A stretch of 64,000 nucleotides of DNA from a bacterium (GTDB taxonomy: Bacteria; Zixibacteria; MSB-5A5; CAIYYT01): positions 496,001-560,000 of the forward strand of contig JADJGC010000002.1 of the NCBI GenBank assembly GCA_016708315.1. The letters are read 5' to 3'. The translations under genes and the position numbers were made by a program. A model generated the notes under the pieces. That model searched no databases. It had not been told where the DNA came from and worked only from the letters and a program-made list of their open reading frames with translations. Shown in pieces: positions 53,252 through 63,225 of the stretch (the stretch's first letter is position 1; each line of letters starts with the position of its first letter).

Positions 53252-54652
53252 TTAGAACTCTAGCGGCACTTTTGATATCACCCAGCGAAATTTCCCATTG
53301 GCGGTTCGCTCAATCGATTCAACAATATCGACAGTAACTTCGACACGAGCTCCCAAAACCTTTTGCAGCTCCGTTTGAATGAACTCGCTGTCTGCCTCCG
53401 TATATGCCGCACGCGGCACTACCCGCATCACCACGCGGTGGCGCTCTTCTTGAACAATCTGCGACTCGGCAACATTTATTAGGTGATGAGTCACAGCATT
53501 GAGGATAGACGAAGATACATAACGCCCGTCTGGTGTGACAACAATATCTTCATCTTTTGTCGTGACACCGCTCATTACCGGCATTGACCGGCCACAGCGG
53601 CAAGGTTCAGTTTCCAGCGAAGTTACATCGCTTGTTTCGTACCGAATCAACGGCATCGAGAAATTGTGCAGTCCGGTCGCAACTATTCTCCCCAAGGTGT
53701 TAGCAGGCGATGCGCCGCCCTTTCCGTCGGAAATCTCTACAAGACCAAAATCACTGTTGATGTGCTTGCCCATGTGTTGTTCGCACTCTGTTGCAAATAC
53801 AACTCGCTCTGCCATTCCATAGAAATCGAATACTCGACACGCAAAGGCCTTTTCAATGGCCGCACGTTGAGAAGGCTGGAGAGTCTCCGACGAAGTGAAT
53901 ACTGCCTTGAGTGGAAATGTCTCGTTGCGTTGATTGAGGTAGCCTGCCAGTACTGACATTGTCGACGGGTATCCTTCCAGGGCCAGCGGACCGAATTTGG
54001 CAAGCTTCTCAAAGTAGAATCTCATGTTGCCGGGCGACAAATGAAAAGACGAGCAAAAGAGGTGATTCATCACCCAGTTATGTCTCCAAAAAGGTGGCTT
54101 TGATTGACCCAATGGGGCGACTTGGCGTCCAAGGAAAAAAGCAATTTTGTCGCCGGGGTTAATACCGGCGAGACGCTTCTGTCGCCAATCAACGACAGTC
54201 TTTAGCAGGCAGACGTGTCGGTCCCACACGAGACGAAGCGGCGATCCCGTCGTTCCTGAAGTGTGTCCGACGATGCGGTCAGACTTTGACACATTCTGTG
54301 CGATGAGTTCTGCACCCTTCTCCATCACCATTTTTCTTGTCAAGCGCGGTAACTTTGCCAAATCAGAAAGATTACGTATGTCGGCGGGCGTCAGATGCAG
54401 ATTCCTAAATAGATCACTGTAAAACGGTACGTTTGTATAGCAATGCGAAACTAGTTTCTGCAATTGCTCTTCTTGGTAGGCCACCAATTCTGCCTGAGAC
54501 CACTTTAGATGTCCTTCGAATTCATTGAGGAGTCGATCAAACTTGGGTCCGTATTCTCGCCAATAAACCTTGAGTCCGTACAGCGATACTCCGAGGTGCT
54601 GCACCAACGGTGGCGATGATTCGTATAGAGATTGTAAGATACCTGAAGACAA
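53252..54652 (-). CDS. PaaK/CapK-like adenylate-forming ligase
   Basis: 466 residues of the phenylacetate-CoA ligase-like family. The AMP-binding loop is HTSGTTGSPLRL (about 130-141), followed by a YGMAERVVFATEC segment and TGLHNFSMPLIRYETSDV; Cys residues CRCGRSMP occur near the AMP hinge as in PaaK. Genes of this type (capK) are common in capsule and exopolysaccharide clusters, and their substrate is unknown. The gene starts a short run with the GNAT and deacetylase genes, 45 bases upstream of GNAT. Confidence 0.85.
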   Translation of the reverse strand: MSSGILQSLYESSPPLVQHLGVSLYGLKVYWREYGPKFDRLLNEFEGHLKWSQAELVAYQEEQLQKLVSHCYTNVPFYSDLFRNLHLTPADIRNLSDLAKLPRLTRKMVMEKGAELIAQNVSKSDRIVGHTSGTTGSPLRLVWDRHVCLLKTVVDWRQKRLAGINPGDKIAFFLGRQVAPLGQSKPPFWRHNWVMNHLFCSSFHLSPGNMRFYFEKLAKFGPLALEGYPSTMSVLAGYLNQRNETFPLKAVFTSSETLQPSQRAAIEKAFACRVFDFYGMAERVVFATECEQHMGKHINSDFGLVEISDGKGGASPANTLGRIVATGLHNFSMPLIRYETSDVTSLETEPCRCGRSMPVMSGVTTKDEDIVVTPDGRYVSSSILNAVTHHLINVAESQIVQEERHRVVMRVVPRAAYTEADSEFIQTELQKVLGARVEVTVDIVESIERTANGKFRWVISKVPLEF

Positions 54653-54964
54653 TTCCGCTCCGAACTAATAGTTACATCGCGAGCTATAGATCGCAATGGC
54701 TATTGCTTGACCATTGGTTTCGAATTGAACCGCCAATTCCAACTCCGTTTTTCAAGGCAAGCGAGGATTGGCACTTCGTTGACCTTGTAAGCTCCGCATG
54801 AAATCACTCCAGCATCAACATAATCTTTTTGAAAATACTGTACCAGATATTGTTCCAAATTTGCAATCTGAGAGCCGCTGCCTTGGAAAATACTGCGGAA
54901 CCATCCGAACTCGCGGGCGGATGTTCGACCGCAGTCTATGCACTCTTATCGACATACAGTGGCT
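54653..54964. other. Intergenic region before the PaaK-like gene
   Basis: About 310 bases between the CapA stop and the PaaK-like start, minus strand. Both strands were read for small genes; the one plus-strand open frame there lacks a ribosome-binding site and runs into CapA. No clear -35/-10 pair, terminator stem or repeat was found. It may hold the promoter for the PaaK-GNAT-deacetylase run. Confidence 0.4.
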
Positions 54965-56077
54965 TCAACTTGAAGGAGGCTCCTTTCTCGTGATTCGGTT
55001 CGAGACAATACCTTGCGCTATTGCCCAGAGCCGGCGAATTCCGAATCGGTGGAGATTTTTCAGATAGTGGCTGTATACCCCTTGACGAAAACGGTGCAGC
55101 TCCCTTGCCACTTCCTGTTCCCACTCTGATTGGTTGGCATCGGGATCAATTAGTGTCGCCAATTGCTCAATTTCCTTCTTGAGCCTAATAGCATCATCGC
55201 CCTCGGCCAAGACCGGCTGCCAGTCTCGATTGATGACCGCCGGAATAATATCATAGATAACATCGTTGACATTCCTCACCTGCATTCGCAAAATCATCGA
55301 CTTTCGCAGAGGTTCGTCCCACAGGTCGAAAACGAAGTCCCCGAGGCTGTAGGCGATTACTCGACCTCGATATCTCTCGACACCCTGCAGAATGTGCGGA
55401 TGATGACCGAGAATTATATGCGCGCCTGAATCAATGAACTTGCGCCCAAGGCGGACCTGTTCGCCCGACGGTCGATTGATGAACTCCTCCCCCCAATGCA
55501 AGGACAGCACAATTATATCAACCTGGCTGCGAACTGACTCTATGTCATTGCAGATTCGTTGTTCGCTGCCTGCAACGTCGATTCTGGGTGAGACAGTGTA
55601 TTGTTCCGGCCTGAAATTGTAACCCAACATTCCCACCCTGAATCCATTCTTCTCGAGGATTCTGAGATTTCGCATGTCGCGATCGGGATACTCGATTCCC
55701 GTAAATGCAATGCCCTTTGAGATAAGGTGGTCTGCAGTTTCGAGCACTGCGGCCATTCCGTGCTGCATAATGTGGTTGTTCGCGAGAGTGACACAATTGA
55801 TCCCAGCACTGACAAGTCCTTCAATAGCTTCCGGCTGGGCACGGAGATGGGTCTTCGCAAATGGGTCGGTTTTGGGATTGAAACGTGATAACACGACTTC
55901 AAGGTTGCCAATTGCGATGTCCGATCCAGTGAACACGCCTTTGCACTTCGCAAACGGAAAGTCCGGTCCGTATTTGGCGATCATGCTGCCGACTCCAAAC
56001 CCAGAGCAAGCTGGCAGATCTCCCAGCATAATGTCGCCAACGGCAGAGATCGTGAGCCCTGAATTACCGTGCGTCAA
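54965..56077 (-). CDS. CapA family protein (poly-gamma-glutamate synthesis-type metallophosphatase fold)
   Basis: 370 residues with the metallophosphoesterase-like CapA motifs: GDIMLGD at 14-20, GNLEVVLSRF, LANNHIMQHG, LSLHWGEEF and GHHPHILQG. No signal peptide or N-terminal membrane helix is visible, unlike Bacillus CapA. CapB and CapC are not nearby, so poly-gamma-glutamate production is not supported; CapA-like proteins also occur alone in polysaccharide loci. The C-terminal 60 residues are helical and basic. Confidence 0.85.
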   Translation of the reverse strand: MTHGNSGLTISAVGDIMLGDLPACSGFGVGSMIAKYGPDFPFAKCKGVFTGSDIAIGNLEVVLSRFNPKTDPFAKTHLRAQPEAIEGLVSAGINCVTLANNHIMQHGMAAVLETADHLISKGIAFTGIEYPDRDMRNLRILEKNGFRVGMLGYNFRPEQYTVSPRIDVAGSEQRICNDIESVRSQVDIIVLSLHWGEEFINRPSGEQVRLGRKFIDSGAHIILGHHPHILQGVERYRGRVIAYSLGDFVFDLWDEPLRKSMILRMQVRNVNDVIYDIIPAVINRDWQPVLAEGDDAIRLKKEIEQLATLIDPDANQSEWEQEVARELHRFRQGVYSHYLKNLHRFGIRRLWAIAQGIVSNRITRKEPPSS

Positions 56078-56097
56078 TCATTCTCCAGATACATTGA

Positions 56098-57348
56098 CTA
56101 AGCGTTATTCTTGTTTGATTTCTCTCGTTTGCGCTTGGCGATCTCCTGATAGAACTGCTCCATCTTAGGGATTATTGTCGACCAAGAGTACTTCTCTACC
56201 ACACTCTTTCTTGCCTGCGCACTAATTAACTGCCGGGATTTTACGTCTCGCACAAGTTCCACTACTCGTTTCGCGAACAACTCCGGCTCTTCAGCGATCA
56301 CTATGTCCTTGCCGTCTGTAACATCAAGACCTTCGGCTCCAATCGGATGGCTGACGATCGCCTTCCCCATAGCCATTGCGTCCAAGATTTTCAGACGGGT
56401 TCCGCCACCGACTCGAATTGGTACGACGTAGACTGCGGCACGTGCAATTGTCGGACGGACATCGTCGACGAATCCAAGGACTTTGAATTGGCTATCAACT
56501 TGACCAAGTTTGACGACTTCCGCCGGAGCCCTCGAACCGATCAAGTTCATCTGGATATCGGGTAGTTCCCGCTTAATCAAGGGCCAAATCTTCTCGCCAA
56601 AGAGTATCATTGCATCGCCGTTAGGATACCACGCCATTGAACCCGCAAAAACGAGGCTCAGGTCCTCGTCGACTCCGTCAATGGGTTTGAAGAACTCTGT
56701 ATCAGTACCATTGGGGACGACGCAGATCGTTGCTTTCGGATTCAGTTCCGACAACTCCTGGCCGTCAAGATCTGAGACGCTGATATTTCCATCAAATGCG
56801 CTGAGTGCGCGTTGTTCAGCCCTTCGCAGTTTTCGTCCCTGCAGTCCGATATAGGCTCTTGTCGCAGGATTCTTTTCCGTTGCGGCGCGACGGAGCAGAA
56901 GCGTCGATTCGACGTTATGATGATTGAGCACTGCGGGTAGTCCGTTAAGATTCTTGAGATAACCTGCCAGCGCAATCGTGTCGACATGGACAATATCAAA
57001 CGTGTGTCTGGCAATTTGGTCTTCAATCGCCTGCGCCATCATCGCAGACCAGAATCGCCATGCAGAGTATGGTTCGCGTGAGAACATGTTTAGTCCGAGA
57101 AGCGAGTACCAGCGAAGTGAGCTACCGTCACTTGGAACATCAATGATCGTGATTTCCTCGCAGAATTCTTTCAGCACTTCCCGGCTCTTCTCGATTCTTT
57201 CGCGCGTAGGATGGCGATCTCGCTGAGTGAAGGTTACAAGGTGGACACTGTTATTGCGCGAGAGTTCCTTTACGATGTTGAAGTTTCGCAGAGATGCCCC
57301 ACCGGTTGGAGGGTGAGGGATGAAATGAGAGACAAATAGTACGCGCAT
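56098..57348 (-). CDS. Family 4 glycosyltransferase (possible exosortase-associated sugar transferase)
   Basis: 416 residues, GT-B. The start RVLFVSHFIPHPPTGGASLRN is followed by FDIVHVDTIALAGYL and LNHHNVESTLLLRRA. The C-terminal half has FAGSMAWYPNGDAMILF and the nucleotide-sugar segment VPIRVGGGTRLKILDAMAMG. The opening and the NHHNVES segment recall the GT4 subgroup named for PEP-CTERM/EpsH loci, but I have not matched it to a model. It lies three bases downstream of the next GT4 gene. Confidence 0.87.
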   Translation of the reverse strand: MRVLFVSHFIPHPPTGGASLRNFNIVKELSRNNSVHLVTFTQRDRHPTRERIEKSREVLKEFCEEITIIDVPSDGSSLRWYSLLGLNMFSREPYSAWRFWSAMMAQAIEDQIARHTFDIVHVDTIALAGYLKNLNGLPAVLNHHNVESTLLLRRAATEKNPATRAYIGLQGRKLRRAEQRALSAFDGNISVSDLDGQELSELNPKATICVVPNGTDTEFFKPIDGVDEDLSLVFAGSMAWYPNGDAMILFGEKIWPLIKRELPDIQMNLIGSRAPAEVVKLGQVDSQFKVLGFVDDVRPTIARAAVYVVPIRVGGGTRLKILDAMAMGKAIVSHPIGAEGLDVTDGKDIVIAEEPELFAKRVVELVRDVKSRQLISAQARKSVVEKYSWSTIIPKMEQFYQEIAKRKREKSNKNNA

Positions 57349-57350
57349 GC

Positions 57351-58487
57351 TTATTGTACCAATTCCCTGTAAATGTCAAAAAGTTTATGCTTCTGTTGCT
57401 GAGAAGAGAATTCTTCCTCAACTCGTTGTCGGGCTTGCTTCCCTATTTCAGCTCTAAGTTCAGTACTCGCACTCAGACTCTGGCAATGTTTGGCAATTGC
57501 AGTCACGTCGCCAGCAGGGGCAGTCAATCCGCTGCTTCCATTGACAATCACCTCGTTTATGCCGCCCACTGCAGTAGATACCGTCGGTTTGGACAGCGCC
57601 ATTGCTTCGAGAAGAGCCACGGGTATTCCTTCATGCCATGACGTCATTAGGAAGATGTCAAAAGCGTTGATAATATCAAGTATGTCATCGCGGAAACCGG
57701 TGAACAATACATTCTCAGAGATTCCTAATTCGGACGACATTTTCTTGAGAGTTGCCAATTCCGGACCATCGCCAACAAGAACAAATCTTGTCTTGGGGGA
57801 AACGCGCACTACCTCGACGGCAGTCTTGAGTAGGATATCGAATCCCTTTATTGGCACCATTCTTCCTACCGCACCGATAACTATTTCGTCCGTAGAAACG
57901 CCGAGAGAACTGCGAATTTCATTAGGCGACTTTGCTACTTTCACTTCGTCAATATCGATTGAATTGGCAATGTGCCGGACCAGATTATCACCGTATTGCC
58001 GACTTAACTGCTGATTGATATCGTTCGATACGGCGAGGATTCGGTCAAAGTATCGACTCGAGACAAACTTGTTGACAACTCCGTAAACCGCGACCTTCAG
58101 ATTTCTGATCCCTGTCAATCTCTCCTGCACACCGTGAACTGTTTGAACGAGATGGACTGCCTGACCGCGGCGTTTGATCAGAGCAGACAACAGGTTCTCT
58201 TTGTACCGATGTGAATGGAGAACCTGCGCCTGCCTCGACGCAACTATTTCAGTAGCCATCTTGAGTATTTGAAGGAAACTGTATCGACTCTCATCTATCA
58301 CGGCAACGGGAATTTGTGTCTCTTTCAGTCGTTTGGCGAGTTTTCCCTGATTAAGCACAATTGCAGATACTTCGATTTCAGGTAGAGAGCGGAGTGCCGT
58401 AATCATTGTAAATGCTTGCGCTTCTGCTCCCGCCCAAAGATCGCCGGAAATGATATGGCAGACTGCTATCTTTCGGTTGCTTTCCAT
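57351..58487 (-). CDS. Family 4 glycosyltransferase
   Basis: 378 residues from the ATG at 58487, which begins KIAVCHIISGDLWAGAEAQ, the natural N-terminus of this family. A longer frame reaching to 58736 only reads through the upstream gene. The C-terminal half has IGAVGRMVPIKGFDILLK, LVGDGPELATL, GFRDDILDIINAFDIFLMTSWHEGIPVALLEAMA and the usual EGIP-type glutamates. It overlaps the GT2 gene upstream by 22 bases, and three bases separate it from the GT4 gene downstream. Confidence 0.9.
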   Translation of the reverse strand: MESNRKIAVCHIISGDLWAGAEAQAFTMITALRSLPEIEVSAIVLNQGKLAKRLKETQIPVAVIDESRYSFLQILKMATEIVASRQAQVLHSHRYKENLLSALIKRRGQAVHLVQTVHGVQERLTGIRNLKVAVYGVVNKFVSSRYFDRILAVSNDINQQLSRQYGDNLVRHIANSIDIDEVKVAKSPNEIRSSLGVSTDEIVIGAVGRMVPIKGFDILLKTAVEVVRVSPKTRFVLVGDGPELATLKKMSSELGISENVLFTGFRDDILDIINAFDIFLMTSWHEGIPVALLEAMALSKPTVSTAVGGINEVIVNGSSGLTAPAGDVTAIAKHCQSLSASTELRAEIGKQARQRVEEEFSSQQQKHKLFDIYRELVQ

Positions 58488-59617
58488 ACCACATACTTTT
58501 CGCCCCGCAAAAATTTGTACCACGCGAGCAGAATCGAGAAGTTCACCATTACAAAGAAAAGCGGGATCTTGAAGATTGTCAGGTTTTGTACAGGTTTGTA
58601 AATGAATGCCGCCGCTGCCAGAATGTAGGTCGCAATGTGCAACACAAAAACCATCTGATAGGCTACTCCGTAAGGCAGCAACAGAATATTGCAGACGAGC
58701 GCAGCAATCATTGCCAACGGAACCAACCAACGACACAGTTTGTGACTCAAGAGTTGAATTGCGTACAGACCGTATTTGAAGGGGTTCAATACGCGCTTGA
58801 AATGAAATAGCACTTCGAGACCGTGTACTATCGTGCGCAGTTTACGTTGAAACTCCCTCGACGGATCGTGCAGCACGCTATAGTATCCGATGGCGCGCTC
58901 GTCAAGAATCGAGCGGTAGCCTTTGATGTAGCAGGTCAGCGGAAGGTAGAAATCGCTCGACATGTCATCAATCCAATTGTCGCACAGGCTTCTTCGTACT
59001 GAAAAGAATGATCCGCTGGCTCCGATGAGCGACGACACCCGGCTCTCCAGACGACGAAGCGCCATTTCATACTTAACGTACGCTCCTTCTCCAACCGAAC
59101 TATCATGCTGCTCTTTAACGTCGTCACATCCGGAAACACAACCTATCGTCGGATCGGCATAGTTCTGAACGATCAGCTTAACAGCATCGGCTTTCAAGAA
59201 CGTCGTCGCGTCTGTCAGTACGACAAACTCTGTTGGAGCTGAAGCGACGCCTTTGCCCTGACCATAGTGCTTTCCCCGACGTTCAGGAATAATCCTGAGA
59301 GTCACGCCTTTGTGCGCATAACCACGAACGACCTCCTCGGTCCTGTCCGTTGAAGCATCCGAGACGACAATGATGTGCAGCTTGTCTTTGGGATAGTCAA
59401 GCGATAGTGTATTTTCGATTTTTTGTGCAATTCGCTTCTCTTCATTGTGCGCTGTTATGACGACAGCAACCGCTGGATACCATTCCTTTGTTTCGACTTT
59501 GCGATGAACGAAACGAGAACATACGAAAAGCAGAATAGGATAGCCGACATACGACCAGAGGATTTCCGCTACCGCCACTGCGAAAATCGCAATAAGTGCA
59601 ATTTCTGTATTACTCAA
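58466..59617 (-). CDS. Membrane family 2 glycosyltransferase
   Basis: 383 residues: an N-terminal helix (about 5-25), a GT-A domain with VVITAHNEEKRIAQKI, VVSDASTDRTEEVV, LTDATTFLKADAV and EFQRKLRTIVHGLEVLF (close to the Q-x-x-R-W-type position), then three or four C-terminal helices (about 290-370). This layout is typical of processive or lipid-linked GT2 enzymes. It may start or extend the exopolysaccharide at the membrane face. Confidence 0.88.
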   Translation of the reverse strand: MSNTEIALIAIFAVAVAEILWSYVGYPILLFVCSRFVHRKVETKEWYPAVAVVITAHNEEKRIAQKIENTLSLDYPKDKLHIIVVSDASTDRTEEVVRGYAHKGVTLRIIPERRGKHYGQGKGVASAPTEFVVLTDATTFLKADAVKLIVQNYADPTIGCVSGCDDVKEQHDSSVGEGAYVKYEMALRRLESRVSSLIGASGSFFSVRRSLCDNWIDDMSSDFYLPLTCYIKGYRSILDERAIGYYSVLHDPSREFQRKLRTIVHGLEVLFHFKRVLNPFKYGLYAIQLLSHKLCRWLVPLAMIAALVCNILLLPYGVAYQMVFVLHIATYILAAAAFIYKPVQNLTIFKIPLFFVMVNFSILLAWYKFLRGEKYVVWKATER

Positions 59618-59666
59618 GGTCTTTCCTGCATTCGACTTTCATAGTCATTGCTGTACAACCTGCGAA

Positions 59667-60827
59667 TCAACTTCGACCAGCAGCAGACTGGACCAGGTGC
59701 CGCGAACGCCGTTTCTTCGCCAGATGTTCGCAGTAGATTTCGACGTACTGACGCACCATGTTCTCGATACTGAATTGCTCGCGCACTTTCGCGGCGGCAG
59801 CCTCGGCAAAAGTTTTCCGTTTGGTCTCATTCACCAACAGTTCGATGATAGCGCTTGCCAACGCCTGTGGGTCGCGCGGTGGCACTAACAGACCATCGAC
59901 GCCATCACTGACAATTGCCGGATTGCCTCCGACATTCGTTACAATCGGAGCAACACCGGATGACATTGCTTCGAGGAGTGATATACTGGTTCCCTCACGC
60001 AAAGACGACAACAAAAACAGATCGAAAAGATTGACTAATCCCGGCACATCGCTGCGCTGACCAGTAATGGTCACATAATTCTCAAGTCCGTCTGCAAGTG
60101 CGAGAGCCTCCAAATCCCCGCGGGCGGGACCATCGCCCACAAGTAGCAACCGCACATTGGGCACTCGTTCACGAACGACTTTGAGTGCCTGGACCATTGT
60201 CAATTGATCTTTAATCGGGTCCAATCTTGCCACGGTACCCAGAACCTTAGTTTCCGGCGAGATTCCGAATTCAGACAGTAGTTTGGGATCCTTAGGGCGT
60301 CGAACGAATTCAGAGACTCTAATTCCGTTTATTACTGTGCAGATTTTTTTGGGTGGTAGTTTGATTGCTTCTGCCAGATACACTTCCAATTCCTTGGACA
60401 CCGCAATGATCCGATCGACGAAAACTCCCGACACTCTGTCTTCGAGTATCCGTAACGGGTGCTCCGGGACAGCTCGACCATGCTCGGTATACACCGAAAC
60501 CGGGACACGTGCCAGGACCGCCGCAAGGATGCCAAAAATGAAACTTCCCGGATGCATATGAACAACATCGATCTTTCGCTGTCGCATGAAGCGAGCGAGA
60601 CGGATTGGATACAGTGCCAGGTGATGGTCGTGACGTCGCAAAAGTGTGACTGGAACGCCATTGGCTTGAAGCACCTCCGCAAAACAACCGAGTTCATCAA
60701 GACAAACCACTTCGACATTGAAGCGATCACGATCCATTGCAAGTGTTGTGTCGGTTATCAGGCGCTGCAGTCCGCCGATGCCCATCTCCAACACCACATG
60801 CAAAAGATTGATTTTACGACTTACCAT
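59667..60827 (-). CDS. Family 4 glycosyltransferase
   Basis: 386 residues. N-terminal INLLHVVLEMGIGGLQRLI and the DVVHMHPGSFIFGI segment, then VARLDPIKDQLTMVQAL, LLVGDGPARGDLEAL and the EX7E-type segment LLSSLREGTSISLLEAMSSGVAP. It is a GT-B enzyme of the exopolysaccharide type whose N-terminus resembles the second sugar-transferase family named for PEP-CTERM loci. It lies between the deacetylase and membrane GT2 genes. Confidence 0.9.
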   Translation of the reverse strand: MVSRKINLLHVVLEMGIGGLQRLITDTTLAMDRDRFNVEVVCLDELGCFAEVLQANGVPVTLLRRHDHHLALYPIRLARFMRQRKIDVVHMHPGSFIFGILAAVLARVPVSVYTEHGRAVPEHPLRILEDRVSGVFVDRIIAVSKELEVYLAEAIKLPPKKICTVINGIRVSEFVRRPKDPKLLSEFGISPETKVLGTVARLDPIKDQLTMVQALKVVRERVPNVRLLLVGDGPARGDLEALALADGLENYVTITGQRSDVPGLVNLFDLFLLSSLREGTSISLLEAMSSGVAPIVTNVGGNPAIVSDGVDGLLVPPRDPQALASAIIELLVNETKRKTFAEAAAAKVREQFSIENMVRQYVEIYCEHLAKKRRSRHLVQSAAGRS

Positions 60828-60861
60828 AGTCTCATTCTATCAAGAGCCATCCGTCGAGCGA

Positions 60862-61968
60862 TCAATAGTCAATTCCGGACGAATCTCGCCGCAGCCCCTG
60901 AAATACTCCTTTAGTGGAACTTAGCGCCAAGGCCCACATCGCTTTCGAGAATTTGTCACCAGAACCAGTTGTTGCACCTTCATGCACTCCGGTTCGGGAA
61001 ATTGCATACAAATCACCAGTTCCAACGCCCCCGCCTACTGCGAAAGCGCCTACGTAACCTGCGTCCTTGACCATCCCCTTGATATTTTCGTCATAAGTAC
61101 CGTTAGGATAAGCAAATGTGCGGACTTTTCTGCCAAGATTGGATTCAATTTCTGTCTTCGATTCACGAATCTCGCGATTGGCATCAGTTGAAGTGATTGA
61201 TGTCAGCAGTCGGTGAGACTGCCCATGTGACCCAATTTCGATGATCTGTGGGTCCATAGAGCGGATTTCATCCCAGTTCATCATAAACCTACGTTGTCTC
61301 CAAGCGTCGTCCGATTTGCCTCTCAGCTTCATCAATGCGGAGGATAGTTCTTCAAGCTGTTCCGCTTCAAGCGACTTTGCCAGATGAAAGAAATTGTCGA
61401 TCAGCACATCTTGAGGATGAGTTGGAGCCAGCAACTCTCGAACACTAGATTCAGCCGATTTATCAGAGAAAAATCGCAGAATTGTATTGGCAAGTTGATC
61501 AGAATCCAATCTCTGCCACTTGATTGAATGGAGAATTTCGTGAAACCAAAATTTCTTGGCTGTGTCGAGAAAACCGGTACAGACAAATATCGTCGCAGGT
61601 ACATTGTGTAACTTTAGAATGGGATAAGCGATCTCGAAATTGTCCAGCCAGCCATCATCAAATGTGACAACAGCACACTTTCTTGGCAATGTCTTTCTCT
61701 GGCGGAGCGACTCAATGTAGTCACTCGCTGTCAGCGTCGTGAACTTCTGTGCGATGAAACGGATTTGTGCCTCGAATGCGCCTTTCGATACTGCCGTTCC
61801 CGTCTGAGCGTATTCGTTTTCAGCGAACGGATCAGTCAAGACACGATGATACATCAGCAGAACATGGTGTTGCTTCTTCGCAATTATTCCGACGCAAACA
61901 TCAATTAGCGCCAAAAGTCCAGAGTAGTAGACAATTGCGGCAAAGAGCTGTTTAACTAAACGGCGCAT
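60862..61968 (-). CDS. NodB-type polysaccharide deacetylase (2)
   Basis: 368 residues. TFDDGW at 102-107 supplies the catalytic Asp and metal Asp; SHGQSH with His248 and His252 supplies the other ligands. The N-terminal half of the family signature HHVLLMYHRVLTDPF is clear. It is only distantly similar to the deacetylase at 50904, so the two may act on different sugars or at different times. It follows the DegT aminotransferase gene after 19 bases. Confidence 0.88.
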   Translation of the reverse strand: MRRLVKQLFAAIVYYSGLLALIDVCVGIIAKKQHHVLLMYHRVLTDPFAENEYAQTGTAVSKGAFEAQIRFIAQKFTTLTASDYIESLRQRKTLPRKCAVVTFDDGWLDNFEIAYPILKLHNVPATIFVCTGFLDTAKKFWFHEILHSIKWQRLDSDQLANTILRFFSDKSAESSVRELLAPTHPQDVLIDNFFHLAKSLEAEQLEELSSALMKLRGKSDDAWRQRRFMMNWDEIRSMDPQIIEIGSHGQSHRLLTSITSTDANREIRESKTEIESNLGRKVRTFAYPNGTYDENIKGMVKDAGYVGAFAVGGGVGTGDLYAISRTGVHEGATTGSGDKFSKAMWALALSSTKGVFQGLRRDSSGIDY

Positions 61969-61987
61969 TTTTTAGAGACCGATGACA

Positions 61988-63193
61988 TTAGACTTTGCGC
62001 AGGCCCACTACGATTTTGTCAAAATCTTGTTCAGTTAGATATGGATGTGTCGGCAAAGTGAAGAGGCGTTCAACAAGTTTCTGCGCACCCGGGAATTCAG
62101 AACTATTCGAAACAAGATGAGCGTCTATTCCGGGGATGTCGCGGAGCGTGCTAGGATACATTTTGGTCGCGACTATGCCGGCCGACCGCAGTTCCTCGAT
62201 AGCCCGATCCCGGCATTCTCGACTCGGTGCAAGTACTGGTAGTCGCAAATACGGAGGACAATTTGTGGCGTTCCAGCCGGGGATTTCAAACTTGTCGAGA
62301 CCCAAGACTGCGTTTGCGAGTTCAAACGCGTTTTCAGCTCTAAGTGTATGAAAGTAGAGTATGCTCTCAAATATCACGGAGCCGGCAACAGTCTGAACCG
62401 ATGATAAACGACTGATCCCGAAGTCATCCTCGTAAATCGTCTCACCGAGACCCAAGAATGGCAACGAAGCGGGAATCCAATAGAGGCTGGGTCGAATGAA
62501 CATCGAGTACATCATCATCTTGATGTAGACAATGGATTCTTCCACGAGCCCGGCGGCTGGAAGGTCGTTGACAATTTCATCCAACTGAGTCGAGAGCTCA
62601 CGGTTGTTGGTGACAAGAATCCCGCCATTATAAGTTGTCAGAGCTTTGCCACGTCCAAGACTATAGAATCCGGCTGTACCCAGTGTACCGGACGGTTTTC
62701 CCTTGTAGGACGCACCAAATGACTGTGCGCCGTCGTCAATGAGGAAGTAATTACCGATCTTCCCGATTTGATTGAGGCGGTCCCAGTCATTCATTACGCC
62801 GAAAAGATTGCAGCCAAGAGCGGCAATCACTCGCCTGCTTTGGATATTGCCAAGCTCTTCGAGATTGAAATCGAGGCTCGTCGCATCTGTATCCACGAGT
62901 CGAATCTTGAATCCGGCGCGGACTGTCGCGGCAGCAACTGAGTAACAAGTGTAGGCGGGAAGGACGACTTCATTCCGCTCTTCAGATGAGATCCGTCGCA
63001 TTGCATTCAGGAGGACGGTTTGCGAAGCTCTCCCAGAATTGAGAAAGTAGCAATGCCGTGAACCTGTGAATCGCTGAATTTTCTCGGAAAGTGAAACAGT
63101 GTGAGATTGGCTCTTCAGACGATCATAGAGTGTCTTTACCAGTTCACCAAAGACAATAGGAGTTCCGGCAGGCGCAACAAGATGGTGATTCAT
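61988..63193 (-). CDS. DegT/DnrJ/EryC1/StrS-family sugar aminotransferase
   Basis: 400 residues from the ATG at 63193; a longer frame to 63298 overlaps the FemAB gene. The PLP-dependent fold is shown by FLNSGRASQTVLLNAM (cofactor phosphate loop), LIDDGAQSFGASYKGKPSG and the lysine segment YSLGRGKALTTYNGG, with the Schiff-base lysine near residue 183. These enzymes add an amino group to keto-sugars, so an amino sugar is probably in the polymer. It starts 32 bases after the FemAB stop. Confidence 0.85.
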   Translation of the reverse strand: MNHHLVAPAGTPIVFGELVKTLYDRLKSQSHTVSLSEKIQRFTGSRHCYFLNSGRASQTVLLNAMRRISSEERNEVVLPAYTCYSVAAATVRAGFKIRLVDTDATSLDFNLEELGNIQSRRVIAALGCNLFGVMNDWDRLNQIGKIGNYFLIDDGAQSFGASYKGKPSGTLGTAGFYSLGRGKALTTYNGGILVTNNRELSTQLDEIVNDLPAAGLVEESIVYIKMMMYSMFIRPSLYWIPASLPFLGLGETIYEDDFGISRLSSVQTVAGSVIFESILYFHTLRAENAFELANAVLGLDKFEIPGWNATNCPPYLRLPVLAPSRECRDRAIEELRSAGIVATKMYPSTLRDIPGIDAHLVSNSSEFPGAQKLVERLFTLPTHPYLTEQDFDKIVVGLRKV

Positions 63194-63225
63194 ATAGATT
63201 TTGCCTCGGTCTCCAATATCTGCGA

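Noticed and set aside
54798..55067. 89-codon plus-strand frame between CapA and the PaaK-like gene
   Set aside because: It lacks a ribosome-binding site, has no recognisable domain and overlaps the end of CapA.
54965..56077. CapA as proof of poly-gamma-glutamate synthesis
   Set aside because: No CapB ligase or CapC is nearby, and CapA-like proteins also occur in other polysaccharide loci.
57351..58736. Extended start of the GT4 gene to 58736
   Set aside because: The first 83 codons of that frame are a shadow of the upstream GT2 gene; the family N-terminus begins at 58487.
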